DNA from: Dysidea avara
Lineage: Eukaryota; Porifera; Demospongiae; Dictyoceratida; Dysideidae
Length of the DNA stretch: 64,000 nucleotides
NCBI RefSeq assembly: GCF_963678975.1
Contig: NC_089281.1
Coordinates: 12,343,318 to 12,407,317 of the forward strand
Direction of reading: 5' to 3'
In this document: one piece after another, positions 1 to 10,837 of the stretch
Position numbering within the stretch: position 1 is the stretch's first letter
How the letters are laid out: every line of letters begins with the position of its first letter
Notes under the pieces: generated by a model
What the model was told of the DNA's origin: nothing
Seen by the model: the letters and a program-made list of their open reading frames with translations, nothing else
The model's database searches: none
Program-made: the position numbers and the translations under genes

Positions 1-1
1 A

Positions 2-1339
2 GCTGTGGATGAAAATGTACAAGAGCTACTATCCCTAAGAAAGAAGCTTGAACAGTGCAGGCCACTTCAGGATGAAAGAGTAACCAGTGGTGCAGAGCTG
101 AAAGACAATGCCACGATTACGACAGACCCTGAACTTTGTACCAGTGGAGCATCAGATGCTGAGTCAACAGATCAAATTAACTCTGATGATAAGAACCCAC
201 GTGCTGCTAGGAGCAGAAGTAAAACTCTAAGCACTTCTGTTGATAATGAACCTTCTGGAAACTTTGTTTCTCAATCTTCAGCAGTAACTGCAACTTCATC
301 TGCTACTGTGAAATACAAAGTTGAAAAGATAAAAGTAATCAACTATGATCAAACCATGCAAAAAATTTTCTACCAACCAGCTGTAGAAGCAAAACAGCGT
401 ATATCTGTTAATTCACTGCTAGGTGAGACAGTGAACAAAACAAAAACTAAGATAGTTTGCGCAAGAACAATGAGTAGTTACGGACCAACCGAACAAAATA
501 AAAAACAGTTTATATATCCTTATCAATTAGCCAATGGTCCCAACAATGAACTGTTTGTCAGTGACAGAGAGAATCATCAGTTAATTATATTTGATGATAA
601 ATTGCAGTACTTGAGAGTGTTTGGAAGCAAGGGTTCAGGTAAGGTCAAAAAGGGGACATTTTACAATCCCACTGGTCTAGCTGTAGATGCAGCTGGTGGT
701 GCTCTGTATGTTGCAGATCATAACAACATAATTCAAAAATTTGAGTTGAATGGTGATATGTCTTTGGATTATGTCGGCTATTATGGGAAGAAAGAACGAG
801 AAAAGGGTCAGTTGCTTTACCCATGTGGTTTAGCATTTTCAAGTAAAGGACTATTTGTCTGTGATTATGGAAATCATCGCATCCAAGTATTTAAGGGTAG
901 TGAGGTAGATTCATTTGGTCATCACGGTAGTAATATTGGAGAGTTTAAGGAGCCTCATTCTATTGTCATCAATAAAGATGAAAATAAAGTGTTTGTTACA
1001 GATCACAGCAATAATAGAATACAAGTCTTTACAACAGAAGGTAGCTTTGTTGCTGTTATAGTTGACAAGACCAATGCTCCTAGCAATCCACAGGTACAGT
1101 ATCCTCGTGGCATTTTCTATACATCCGATGGACATTTGTTAGTCAGTTGTACTTACACTCACTGTATAGTGGAGTTTACTGAGGATGGTAGCTACGTCTC
1201 TACCATAGAAGGTATTGTACAACCTGGTGGTATCGTGTTGCAACATACTGGAGACATAGTTGTCACAAGTAATGTAAAACAAGTACTGTATGTCATTGCA
1301 TCTCTTGATGACAGTGTTTGTAAAGTATCGGATGAATAG
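2..1339 (+). CDS. NHL-repeat (TRIM-NHL-like) protein, 3' part
   Basis: This is the C-terminal part of a TRIM/NHL-type protein, probably a cytoplasmic scaffold or RNA/protein-binding propeller. The reading frame is open to the left window edge. The apparent first codon at 5 is GTG, so the true start lies upstream and the gene is truncated. Residues ~1-20 are charged and leucine-rich, like the end of a coiled coil. Residues ~20-160 are low-complexity and Ser/Thr-rich. From ~165 to the end there are six NHL blades with the usual pattern (YPxGLA...LxVxDxxNHRIQVF), for example YPCGLAFSSKGLFVCDYGNH and KEPHSIVINKDENKVFVTDH. This gives a complete six-bladed propeller ending at the stop. RING and B-box domains, if present, lie off-window. 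The family call is firm; TRIM2/3/71-type orthology is inference only. Confidence 0.85.
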   Translation, partial: AVDENVQELLSLRKKLEQCRPLQDERVTSGAELKDNATITTDPELCTSGASDAESTDQINSDDKNPRAARSRSKTLSTSVDNEPSGNFVSQSSAVTATSSATVKYKVEKIKVINYDQTMQKIFYQPAVEAKQRISVNSLLGETVNKTKTKIVCARTMSSYGPTEQNKKQFIYPYQLANGPNNELFVSDRENHQLIIFDDKLQYLRVFGSKGSGKVKKGTFYNPTGLAVDAAGGALYVADHNNIIQKFELNGDMSLDYVGYYGKKEREKGQLLYPCGLAFSSKGLFVCDYGNHRIQVFKGSEVDSFGHHGSNIGEFKEPHSIVINKDENKVFVTDHSNNRIQVFTTEGSFVAVIVDKTNAPSNPQVQYPRGIFYTSDGHLLVSCTYTHCIVEFTEDGSYVSTIEGIVQPGGIVLQHTGDIVVTSNVKQVLYVIASLDDSVCKVSDE

Positions 1340-2169
1340 ATGTTGTACTGCTCTTATAAAACTATTTTGCTACACAACTGTTTTGTATGATATTTTGTAA
1401 GTATTCAGCCAAACAGCTATTTCTTTTTGTATCCCCTCTGCTGTGCATATTGTGTGCTTTTATATAAGATAATTATGGAAATCAGAAATTATTTCTTGAC
1501 TGCTAGGTAATTTACATAGATGATACTAGACTCTTCTAATTGAACACTGAAACACATCTTTCTTAATTCCCACATAAACTACACAAGTTATCAGATCATC
1601 TTTTCGTACAGTACCAATGTTTACAAGAAAAGATGATAATTGGTTCATGTTTTATGAGTTCCACATTCAACATACTTAGAAAAGAGGTCAGGGGGCACTC
1701 ACTACTCATATAGGCATGATGAATTTAATTGTTTACTAAAGGGCTGTCAGCTGCATAGCTGAGAACTATACTGATAAAAATATACTAGTGCCTGCATGAA
1801 TGAGGTAAAGTATAGCACCTTCCATTTTCTTATGCAGGACCACTTTCAGCTAGCTAGGTATACAGTCTAATCAATATATATAATACAAGATAAATTCAAA
1901 GAGAAAACTGGCACAAGTGTTATATAGCATGCATATTGTGTAAGGAAATAATTTGTAATAAAAATTCTGAAACAAATTATCATGTAATAACGATTAGTAT
2001 AAATATTCCACAGACGTAATAGCCCAATAAGCTTGAATGTTTTCACCCCTGAAAGCTTAGGCTTGAATGCATGCTAACTTGCATATATATATATATACAT
2101 ATTCACCTTTAAGATAAGTAGACAGCTCAGGTAATAGCTAGATTCATGCATGCATGAGGTACAAAGATT
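1340..2169. other. 3' flank of the NHL gene, no gene seen
   Basis: AT-rich spacer. AATAAA occurs at about 1957, roughly 600 bp past the stop, so it is only a weak candidate polyadenylation signal. A short (AT)n run lies near 2085. No coding signal was recognised. Confidence 0.4.
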
Positions 2170-2360
2170 CCAAGGACAACGGAACCTTTATTTCATGGAC
2201 ACTTTGAGACCAACCAATTTTTGAGAAATTTTGCTGTTCTATAGAGGTTGTCCTCTTACTGAGGTAAAATTGCATTGGTAAAGGTCTATAGGGACCTCAG
2301 AAACTGTCCTTTATAAGGAGTACAGTGCATTTTCAGGGTCCTTTAAGAGAGGTTCAACTG
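2170..2360. mobile_element. Degenerate CAGTGGAACCT-family MITE
   Basis: The left end is decayed (CGGAACCT) and the right end reads AGAGAGGTTCAACTG followed by TA. It belongs to the same family as 25772-25960, 32092-32300 and the split copy at 9363-10112. Those have CAGTGGAACCTCTCT-type inverted ends and TA flanks, as in Tc1/mariner-type MITEs. Confidence 0.5.
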
Positions 2361-2558
2361 TAATTCAAATACAGAAGAAAATAAGCAAATTAAACTAAGT
2401 TTATTAACAATGGAAACCACATAATTCTATACAGTGTGTAACTGCATGCTATTGTTAGTATGCTCAAGAATAATTAAGATGACTTCTGATTGCCATGTAA
2501 GGACTTTTGGAACAATTTATTTCAGAGAATTATCTATTGATAGTAATTCCCACTAGTG

Positions 2559-2984
2559 TAGTGATGTGCAATATACTGAAAATTTTTCGACATTGCAATA
2601 TTTTTTTCAATAGCGATATTGTATCGAATCTCAATATTTTTATAACCGATATGAATATTTATCGTATAGTCAATATTTTGCTACAATTTTCAATACGTAT
2701 ATTGAGTAATATTTTGGTAATTTACAACTTATGGTGTGTGATGGTAGAAATGAAGCTCAGTTCTGTACAGTTTAGCCATTTTAAAAAGCATCTACAAGTT
2801 TCCAAGGCTTGTTATTGCCTTCATCGCAAATTCTATAAAGCATATAGCTGCTAATTATAAACATTTGCCCAATGCAATTAATCAAAAGAAAAAATACCAA
2901 ACAAAAGTATTGGAATTTCATTATTTTACCAATTATCATATCGATATCATACTGAAACCAAAATCCTAATATCACACATCACTA
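2559..2984. mobile_element. hAT-type MITE (TAGTGATGTG ends)
   Basis: 426 bp with inverted ends TAGTGATGTGCAATA and its near-complement at the right. It is flanked by imperfect 8-bp repeats, CACTAGTG at 2551-2558 and CTGTAGTG at 2985-2992 (6 of 8 match). The interior is rich in ATCGATAT-like palindromes typical of this MITE class. An 8-bp duplication and TAGNGATGTG ends are established hAT features. The ORFs inside on both strands are not convincing genes. Confidence 0.65.
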
Positions 2985-2992
2985 CTGTAGTG

Positions 2993-3657
2993 GTTTATTG
3001 ATTAATATTCAAAAGGCTTAGCTAACATTTGCTTGTAGATTTTTCATAAGACAGCCATGGTTGGTTAGTATTTTACATATGTGTGGTTATACATCTGACA
3101 GATGAAATGGTGTTCATGTTTGTTAGATGACTGTGTGAACTGCGCTGGATGGAACAATCATTTGGGCAGAGAGTTTAGTTGAAAAAATGTATATATGTTT
3201 GTATAATTGATGTTCAGTTTATTAAGGTTGAACAGTACACACGATATGCTTTCCGGTGATAAGTTATGTGATGTTAAGTGTGTTTAATGTGGTGCTAAAA
3301 GTCCAAGTACTAATTTTGGTATAAATATAACAACAAACTCAGTACCTTATATGTACCTGTACCTGCAAGCTTAAATTTTCATGTCAATCATAAATACATA
3401 AACTGTATGAAAGAACATTGTATATAGGTATACAGGTTTATAATTTATTAAAACTACAGTAAATACTCTTTAACTACAAGTGTTTGATTTACGGAACGCT
3501 TTTCCCATGTTAGGTTAGTTCAGCCCATCAAAATGTCCCTTTATTTTGGTTTTAGTGGCAGTAAAGCAATTTGTAAGTTGAATTGATGTCTTCTCAGTCA
3601 ACTGCCTACAGTATTCATCTCAGTGTCAGTTGTAGTCTCAAAGTGTTTTATTACATA
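2993..3657. other. AT-rich spacer, nothing recognised
   Basis: No ORF with protein-like composition and no clear repeat or RNA gene was found in this spacer between two MITEs. Confidence 0.4.
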
Positions 3658-3660
3658 TAA

Positions 3661-4123
3661 GGCCCCTATTCGGTGATTATTAGTTTCTCATCCAGCCTTT
3701 CTAATTATTATGATGCGGGCGGGAGGGTATTACCATTATGCCATTATTTTATAATATTAACACACTGATGTACAGACCTTGTCCAAATTGTCCTTCTTTC
3801 TTACTACAAACAATTCCTTCACCAGCTGATTCTACTTTTCGTGATCGCCAACTGTTTTTCGACAGTCAACTGAAAGCCTGCTTTGATGAAGTCGATAAAG
3901 CACGATTGCAACTGGCACTGCAGTAATTTGCTAAGGAAAACAACAGTTCTCCTGGTAATATATAGCGCATTGTAGCGTTGTAGCGTTCATCAACAAAAAT
4001 TATAACAGTTTTGGTATCACGTGTTCTTCTGAGCATGCGCAGAGTAAATAATGGCTTACCAAGCGGTAGCTTAAGAAGGATGCGGGCGGTGGATGAGAAA
4101 CTAATAATCACCAAATAGGGGCC
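3661..4123. mobile_element. PIF/Harbinger-type MITE with TAA target duplication
   Basis: 463 bp. The ends are GGCCCCTATTCGGTGATTAT and, inverted, GGCCCCTATTTGGTGATTAT, with complementarity continuing through TTAGTTTCTCATCC. TAA flanks both ends (3658-3660 and 4124-4126). A TWA target duplication with GG-rich ends is characteristic of PIF/Harbinger (Tourist-like) elements. Two overlapping ORFs on opposite strands lie inside; neither resembles a transposase, so the element looks non-autonomous. Confidence 0.7.
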
Positions 4124-4170
4124 TAAAGTGTATAATAATTCCAATTCCAAATGTGCATATGTGATAACAG

Positions 4171-4469
4171 CAGGGGCGGTGGAGCAGGCCAAAAAGTGAG
4201 GGGGCCAGACCAGCTGTAAGTTGAAGAAAAAAAAAAGGTCACAGCCTGCTGACAATAGCTGCTCTCCACCAATTACATTTCCTTATTTATAACCACACAT
4301 ACATAGCTAAGGAATTTGCTACACCGCTTCTCTGAATACTGTGACTACTCTATTAGAATATCCTGATCCTGACTGTTCTATTAGAGTATCTCGATCTTTT
4401 CTTGCAAACAGTGTCCCAAAAAGTGGGGGGGCCATGGCCCCCTGGCCCCCCCCGTCTCCACCGCCTATG
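4171..4469. mobile_element. hAT-type MITE (CAGGGGCGG ends), copy 1
   Basis: 299 bp, starting CAGGGGCGGTGGAG and ending in the degenerate complement CTCCACCGCC plus TATG. It is flanked by near-identical 8-bp repeats, GATAACAG (4163-4170) and GGTAACAG (4470-4477). Its interior carries the dispersed motif read here as TCTATTAGAGTATCTCGATC, shared with the elements at 9390, 41205 and 58761. Confidence 0.7.
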
Positions 4470-4477
4470 GGTAACAG

Positions 4478-4985
4478 TATACATATATTGTACACTTTAT
4501 ATATTTATTCTTTCTATGCTATGCTGTCTTCTATTTGTAAAGGGTTGTTGCATACAATTCATTAGTGTTTTGAAATTGAAAATCATCTCCTATTCATCAA
4601 TTTCAATTTGTTGTTGCTTGTCAAATTCCACTCTTCAACAATGGGTTTTGGGAGAACTCATTTCATCTAACCAATGCTAATAGTTATCTATCCCAGCAAC
4701 ATTCCACTGAACGTGTTCACCTTAACACAAATTTGCTTTGGGTACAAGTAACTATGATGATGTTGTAATTGCGTTGGATGATGATGATGACATGAGGGGT
4801 CACAACTGAGGATACTCAATGATTGGTGGAACTATACTATGAAAGTATAGGGGTGAGGGTGTATAGTCAACATTAAGAAGTGTGAGGTGTATAGTCAACA
4901 TTCAGTAATGCTTACGTTTCACTGTTTATGACAGGGATGGTTATGCAGTGCAGTTTTGTGAAACTGATAATTGATTAGCACCATC
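4478..4985. other. AT-rich spacer, nothing recognised
   Basis: No gene, RNA or repeat could be supported here. Confidence 0.35.
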
Positions 4986-4987
4986 TG

Positions 4988-5037
4988 GTGTGTGTGTGTG
5001 TGTGTATGTGTGTGTGTATGTGTGTGTGTGTATGTGT
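4988..5037. repeat. Interrupted (TG)n microsatellite
   Basis: TG dinucleotides with TATG interruptions. ORFs of alternating Cys/Val or His/Thr across it are artefacts. Confidence 0.85.
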
Positions 5038-5132
5038 AGTGGCATGTGTTCTGACATGTAATACATGCTATAGTTGTCAAGATGAGGGGGTTCAGCCTAC
5101 AATAACATACCATGGTGTTATCAAACTTCAAG

Positions 5133-5218
5133 CAGTCAGTGTACAAGTTACTCTCAGTGTACAATTTGCTCTCAGTGTACAATTTGCTCTCAGTGTACAA
5201 TTTTGCTCTCATTGTACA
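5133..5218. repeat. Short tandem repeat, ~19-bp unit, about four copies
   Basis: Units resembling TCTCAGTGTACAATTTGC follow one another with small changes (GTACAAGTTAC, GTACAATTTGC twice, GTACAATTTTGC). No function is apparent. Confidence 0.75.
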
Positions 5219-6400
5219 TGCTCAATGATAGTAACAATGGAAATTGTTCTGAAATACTTAAATGTGATTATACATGAGCTATTTATGCATATTCTTGTGT
5301 ATATGTCACAAGTGTTTGTTTGTGTATTAGTGTGGCATCAAGAGTTAATAATTGTTATTAACTCTTGGTGGCGTGTTATGCAATGCTGTACTTGTGTATG
5401 GAAAATGCACCATGAGGGAGTGTGTTGAAAGGCTAATACAGTACAAGGTGAAGCCTAGTATCTTGAGGCACCCGCTCCCCCACCTCAGTGCTCTATTTTT
5501 CATATATATGTAACAGGCATAAGTGGTGCTTTAAATGCTATATATTCTACTTCCTGCATGGTCGTCTTGTTCGGAGTACTTATCTCAGTCGAGACTGTCG
5601 AGTACCCAATCCGCTTCAGTTTTCGGCGATAAGATTATCAGTAAGTATAATCTATTTCTAGCTGTAGAACTACAAACTGATAGAATTACTTTGGTGATTA
5701 CAATGTCATGCACGCACATGATAAATTGTGCTGCCTGAGGGGGGTTGAGGTCAAGGTGATTCTCTCCACTTTGAACCAACCATCATCAGTAAGCAAACTG
5801 CCTGACAATGTTCAAGGTAATTGGAACATCATATAAGCACATATCTTTAACATCTCTATTTGTCGCTATTGGAAAAGTTTTTCTGATGCTGCACTGAGAA
5901 AGTGTCATATTAGCAGTGGCAGGAACTAAGCCTCAAATTTAAAATTGCTACTGATGGATGAGCTGGTTTTGATTCGATTTATTTATCTTCACAGTATAGC
6001 TAGCATATAGTTTGTGTCGGCAGTCAGATCATGAACTATATACAACTTGTATAGCTAGCTATACCGCCAGGCTCAGTATAGCTAGCTGATTGACTGATGA
6101 GACAGAATATTTGCTATATCTAGCTGTGTGGCTCAGAAAAGTAGTTAGCTAATAATAGCTAGTTTATATATCTACATAGCTAAATTTATAAATCTATATA
6201 CCAAATAAGTATGGAGAATAATGGCCTTACTGAATTTTAAATAATGCGCCTCATAGGACAGTGGTGTTATACTCACGTGATTTAAGTGCGAAATTCTTGT
6301 GTGTGTCTCATGGTTTAACTAAGGACGGACATGTCGTGATCATTACGCAAGATTTATACTATGAGCGTTTTACCTAGTTACATACACGTTTTGTAGCTGG
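5219..6400. other. Intergenic region with a block shared with 49.08-49.19 kb
   Basis: Around 5425-5660 the sequence (GGCTAATAC..., GTCGTCTTGTTCGGAGTAC, GATTATCAGTA) has a diverged counterpart at about 49075-49185, in the intron of the ITIH-like gene. The rest is TAGCTA-rich spacer. The CACGTG near 6435 falls inside the next ORF. No gene was recognised. Confidence 0.45.
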
Positions 6401-6425
6401 TGTCTTCACGTCACACTGGCTCGAC

Positions 6426-7859
6426 ATGATCTCAGCACGTGATACCATGGCCACTGAAATCGGCGGATATGAATACAAATTTATTGACACTCCATCAGAT
6501 GGTCTTCTTTGTAGAATATGTCACCTGCCCAGTCGAGATCCTTTCCTGAGTACCTGCTGTGGGCATAACTTTTGTGAATCTTGTCTAGATGATTACAAAA
6601 GGGTTACCACCTTTGATACTACTACTTGTCCGGTTTGCCGTGACCAAGGTTTCCTTAGCGTTCGCAACAAGTTAAGTGGTCGAGAAATTAGGAATCTTCA
6701 TGTGATGTGTGCTAATAATGAGAGAGGGTGTGAGTGGCAGGGTGAAGTGAATGACATAAGTAAACACATTGGAGACGGTGATGCAGGTTGTCCATTTCAG
6801 GATGCTGCATGTCCCAATATCTGTGGGAAGGTGTTGCAACGACAATATCTAGCTAATCATGTTGAGACTAAGTGCCCACGTCGTAAAGTTAGTTGTCAGT
6901 ACTGCCACATTTTAGGAGGGCACCAGTTTATTGAGGTTAAACACAAGGAGGAGTGTCCCAAGTTTCCTCTAACCTGTCCCAACATTTGTGAGATAGGAGA
7001 TGTGTTGCGTGAAGACATGGAGGCACACAGGAAGGAATGCCCTCTTGAAATGGTCCAGTGCAAGTACCATGGTGTGGGGTGTGAGGAGAAGATAATGCGT
7101 AAGAGAAGAAAAGACCACGAGGAAGAGAAAATGGAGGAGCATTTGTCTTTGACTAAATACAGACTAACTGATGCACACCAAGAATTGTCATTGACCAAAT
7201 CTAAGCTGGCTGATGTTGAAACTGAACTAGCTGGTACTAAATCTCAGCTTGCTAATTCATTGAAGCAAATCAACCAGTTGATGGTTGTAGTAAACCAAAC
7301 ACCCATTCCACAAGAACAAAACTCCAGCTTCCGAAGCTATGGTTCATTAACAATTTCTGCGCTCAAGTGGTCAGTAAAGCTCATAGCTATGGCGGCAATG
7401 ATCAAATCTGGTGATCAGGTGTGCCCAGTGATTGTGAACATCACTGAATTAAGTAAAAGGCTGACTGCCTACTTCAGTGATCCTTTCTATACACATGACG
7501 AGGGATACAAGATGCGTTTATGTGTTGATGCTGCAGGGGATGGTAGTGGAAGAGGTACTCACATGTCAGTGTTCTTGTACCTCATGAAGGGTACACATGA
7601 TGACAAGGTAACATGGCCACTGACAGGAAAGTTTGAAATAAGACTATTGAACCAGATGTCTGACTATGACCATTACACAAGGACGGTTATATTTGAGAGT
7701 GATGCCTCAGCTATGTATCTTAGGAGGGTCACTAATGAGAAAGCCCTACCAGCATTTGGATCTCGCCATTATATTTGCAACGAAGACCTCCATAAGGTCA
7801 CTTTCGTACATAACTATGTCAAAGATGATTGTGTCTTCATCCAAGTTAACAAACTATAG
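6426..7859 (+). CDS. RING / TRAF zinc finger / MATH protein (TRAF-like)
   Basis: An intronless 477-residue TRAF-family protein, probably a cytoplasmic E3 ubiquitin ligase or receptor-signalling adaptor. The C3HC4 RING spans ~29-71 (C29-x2-C32, C45-x-H47-x2-C50-x2-C53, C68-x2-C71). TRAF-type Cys/His fingers span ~95-225, with repeated CPNIC and CPLEMVQC patterns. A charged then leucine-heptad coiled coil covers ~225-290. The C-terminal MATH/TRAF domain (~345-477) includes FYTHDEGYKMRLCVDAAGDG, RGTHMSVFLYLMKG, and YVKDDCVFIQV near the end. Length and domain order match full TRAFs such as TRAF3 or TRAF4, but orthology was not established. Two in-frame ATGs compete: 6426 is in a weak context, while 6447 (ACCATGG) has a near-perfect Kozak context and is the likelier start. 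That would trim seven residues outside any domain. Confidence 0.92.
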   Translation: MISARDTMATEIGGYEYKFIDTPSDGLLCRICHLPSRDPFLSTCCGHNFCESCLDDYKRVTTFDTTTCPVCRDQGFLSVRNKLSGREIRNLHVMCANNERGCEWQGEVNDISKHIGDGDAGCPFQDAACPNICGKVLQRQYLANHVETKCPRRKVSCQYCHILGGHQFIEVKHKEECPKFPLTCPNICEIGDVLREDMEAHRKECPLEMVQCKYHGVGCEEKIMRKRRKDHEEEKMEEHLSLTKYRLTDAHQELSLTKSKLADVETELAGTKSQLANSLKQINQLMVVVNQTPIPQEQNSSFRSYGSLTISALKWSVKLIAMAAMIKSGDQVCPVIVNITELSKRLTAYFSDPFYTHDEGYKMRLCVDAAGDGSGRGTHMSVFLYLMKGTHDDKVTWPLTGKFEIRLLNQMSDYDHYTRTVIFESDASAMYLRRVTNEKALPAFGSRHYICNEDLHKVTFVHNYVKDDCVFIQVNKL

Positions 7860-8207
7860 AGATTAATTGGTAGTTACATTTTAAATCTTTAGGACTGCAC
7901 GAACCTGTTTCCATTTTTATGCATAAGTGTGTGTACATCATTAGAATATAGTGAAGTAAGCATGCAAATACCATGCAATGTGAAAGTGCGTGATCATTTT
8001 AATATATGTACACACATGTGAGTACATTATATTGTATTTATTACTACCATGCAACAGGTATAAGGTAAAGGATGATTTCCTGTCTAACTACAGTTTGCAA
8101 TATTTGTACCATATAGCTAAATGAAACATTATAGTTTGACAAGGCCACCTATAGCTATACAATTGTAAATAATTATATTCACTTTAAATATAGCTAGCTA
8201 ATGCTGT
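7860..8207. other. 3' flank of the TRAF-like gene
   Basis: AT-rich. The nearest AATAAA is at about 8306, some 450 bp past the stop, so polyadenylation there is uncertain. No gene was seen. Confidence 0.35.
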
Positions 8208-8313
8208 ATATAGAAAGCCATGCCATCTTAAGTTTCTTGCTATAAGGTACATGTGAAACCTAGCAAGGTTACATGAAGGGCATTGTTTTGTATACCTTAA
8301 GATTCAAATAAAC

Positions 8314-8551
8314 TGTGACTGGATTTGCAAAAGGATACCTTTTTCACACGCAAAATTTGACTTATTGAACTTTCAAGTTTCATAACGTTTGTATCTTTAT
8401 ATATAATTGCCTGGACTTTTCCATGCGTTCAGCTAAAGTATCTGGCTACACTTTGAAACTAAGAGCAAGTTAATCAGTATGAGGAGTCAAGTGTTACATC
8501 ATTTTGTTTGCTGGCATGTAAAATGTGTACCTTTTTGCAAATCTGGTCACA
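8314..8551. mobile_element. MITE with TGTGAC-GGATTTGCAAAA ends
   Basis: 238 bp, starting TGTGACTGGATTTGCAAAAG and ending in the complement of TGTGACCAGATTTGCAAAAA. It belongs to the same family as the better preserved 32862-33112. It is absent from the matching point of duplication unit 2 (near 16410), so it inserted after the duplication, or was lost from unit 2. Confidence 0.65.
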
Positions 8552-9362
8552 ATTAATGTCTTCATGTGCATGTTTATGACTTCTGTCAGTACACAAAGAT
8601 TGTATGGAAGCTTCCTACTAATACAAATTAAATCTGGTCCGTGGTACTCCTTCATGCATTTTTGCATAGACTATATATGCATGTATGCAGGCCACTACTG
8701 TCCAACTGGTATTGTGTACTGCTGGCACGATTTACTATTACTTGTTAAAAGACTGCTAGTATATGTAATTGACTTGACCAACAGATTCTCCTAATCCAAT
8801 GGCTCCTGAAGAACATGCATGCAGTTTACTGCAGACAATTATGCATGATGGTAAATAATTTTAACCCTATATATAATACTGTTGAGGTGGTAATTTACTC
8901 ATCCATGCATTTTCAGAGCACATACTTCTGTTGACCAATGACAAAATTGAAATAGTGCTGTCTCCAATCATTAATTAATTATAGAGTAACTGATAAAACT
9001 ACTGGTGCAATAAAATAACAAAAACGATCTGGTGTGGCAGTGAATGTGTTGATATTACAACTTTGATCCACTATTAAACCAATAGCTGAAGCAACTCCAA
9101 CATCACAGGTGACTTGACTAAGTGAGTAAATATAAAATGACACTTGCAATGACAATCATACAGATTTTTTGCTACAAGCAGTGACCAATAATAATGGGGG
9201 AGTGGCACCCCTTCTAAAAATAGTCCAAATACATCAACAAACCTCCAGAAAAAAAATTGGCGCTTTTATCCAAAAATTGATGCTATGCTACCCTACTATT
9301 TATTGCAGTAATGGCAATATTGTAAAACTGTGGAAACTTCACTTATTGATTTGATGTAAGTA

Positions 9363-10112
9363 CAGTGGAACCTGTTAATCAGCTAGGACCAGGGCCGGAG
9401 CCCAGAAATTTTGAGTGGTCCGGCCATGATCATGGACTACAAAGGAGGTCATAGTCATGCACAATACTTTTTATTGATCTAATAAGTTCTTTGTGATACT
9501 CAACTGCGTGTGCTAAGTACACACAGGCACATGCACAGCATGCCAAGTTAGGAGGGTCTGGGAGCATGCTCCCCCAGAGAAATTTTTGAAAATAGATGCT
9601 CTGAAATGGCATCTGGAGGCTATTTTACATGCAAAGTCTCTTTCTCCTTTTTGTTAACATCAGTGGTAATTTTGTACTACTGTACCAATCATTCAATGTC
9701 ATAGTTAATTTTATTTTCAAGATACAAAAATTCTTGAAGTAAATATTTACGTAGTTCTTTAAACAGAAACCATTTAGATTGAAAGACAAATTACCAGAGA
9801 TGTAATGGCTTGAACAGCAATGTATATGATTAGAACAGTGGCTATAGTCTTTACTGAATGCTCTATTAGAGTATCACGGTGACTGTTCTATTAGAGTATA
9901 TTTGATGACCGCTCTATTAGAGTATATCGATCTTTTTACAAATTCAAGTAGCTGAAAAGTCCGACCCTGGCTAGGACACTTGAAAAATGAGGTCACCTGT
10001 ATAATCTGGACACTTAGTAATGGTCCCAAATTATCCCTTAGCATGTAAACTGACCTAAGATACCTTAATAATTGGTCAGTCCCAAGGTGTCCTTAATACA
10101 CAGGTTTTGCTG
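9363..10112. mobile_element. CAGTGGAACCT-family MITE split by a nested insertion
   Basis: Ends are CAGTGGAACCTGT and, inverted, CAGCAAAACCTGT. TA flanks both sides (9361-9362 and 10113-10114). Without the nested element and one copy of its duplication it is ~160 bp. The paralogous position in unit 2 (near 17150) lacks it. Confidence 0.65.
9390..9969. mobile_element. Nested hAT-type element with perfect 8-bp duplication
   Basis: 580 bp, starting CAGGGCCGGA and ending in the complement of CAGGGTCGGA. It is flanked by GCTAGGAC at 9382-9389 and 9970-9977. CAGGG ends with an 8-bp duplication are the hAT signature. Its right half carries three copies of CTCTATTAGAGTATNNNGAT-like motifs. No transposase was seen. 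Confidence 0.8.
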
Positions 10113-10837
10113 TACAATTATTGGGAGCTATGAACAAGTCAGTAGTGTTGTATTGTACTGTGTTAGTAACCATTATCCAATAGTATTGTTGATGATATAC
10201 AGTAATACATTTGAGTCATGATTCTGATAGAACACTCATTCTCAAAACAATCCTTATTCCCAACTGTAGATCGATCGCTGCATGCAGGGATCGGAGCTAT
10301 ACAGGCTCCAATAGCTGTACAGCCGCTACAAACATCAGCAACACTTGATCAAACCTATCCATAGCTGATTTAGGATCAAATGCAATACCTACTATACTAA
10401 GCTTATATTCAGGACTACATAAATTCTTTTGGAATATCCCTTGAAAATGACTAGAAATATCAGCCAGCCACATCTGCACAATAATTTTTAATGAATAATT
10501 AATAAATGCATGCATATATGCTTGCAAATGAAATGGAGCATGACAGTTTGTGTCTGTATTCAAACATAATGAAGCCCAATACATGCATTCTAGAATGATG
10601 TAATTTACAACACAATTTGTGCGGCTATATCGTATATGTATGAAAATGTGCTCCTCAATGGAAAACATGCAATGCAATATTAATATAGTACTTTGTGTTG
10701 TGTAGCTATTTTGTTTTCAACAAATTAATTGTCCGCATTTGCTAAATCATAACTTAGCTGGCTTTAGGCTGGCAGATCATTTATACCATACTAACACTTT
10801 AGTAAATTATACCACATGTATATAGGAAAACAAGCTA

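Larger units (their letters stand above)
8780..10362 (-). pseudogene. Decayed 7TM receptor-like copy (unit 1)
   Basis: A minus-strand relic of the receptor family. The 5' end lies near 10362, where CTATCCATAGCTGATT matches the start region of the intact gene at 13242. The ectodomain island (about 10121-10255) is recognisable, with small indels. The TM4-TM5 region (near 9000-9110, GATCTGGTGTGGCAG...) and the C-terminal region (near 8790) are frameshifted. TM1-TM3 are largely missing. It is interrupted at 9363-10112 by a MITE that itself contains a hAT-like element. No reading frame survives. Confidence 0.75.

Noticed and set aside
1957..1962. AATAAA as the NHL gene polyadenylation site
   Set aside because: It is over 600 bp from the stop in AT-rich DNA where the hexamer is expected by chance.
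2507..2975. ORFs of 115 and 64 codons
   Set aside because: They are contained in the hAT-type MITE, are AT-driven, and are hydrophobic by composition only.
4919..5428. ORFs of 97 and 146 codons
   Set aside because: They run through a (TG)n tract and a short tandem repeat; there is no domain or codon support.
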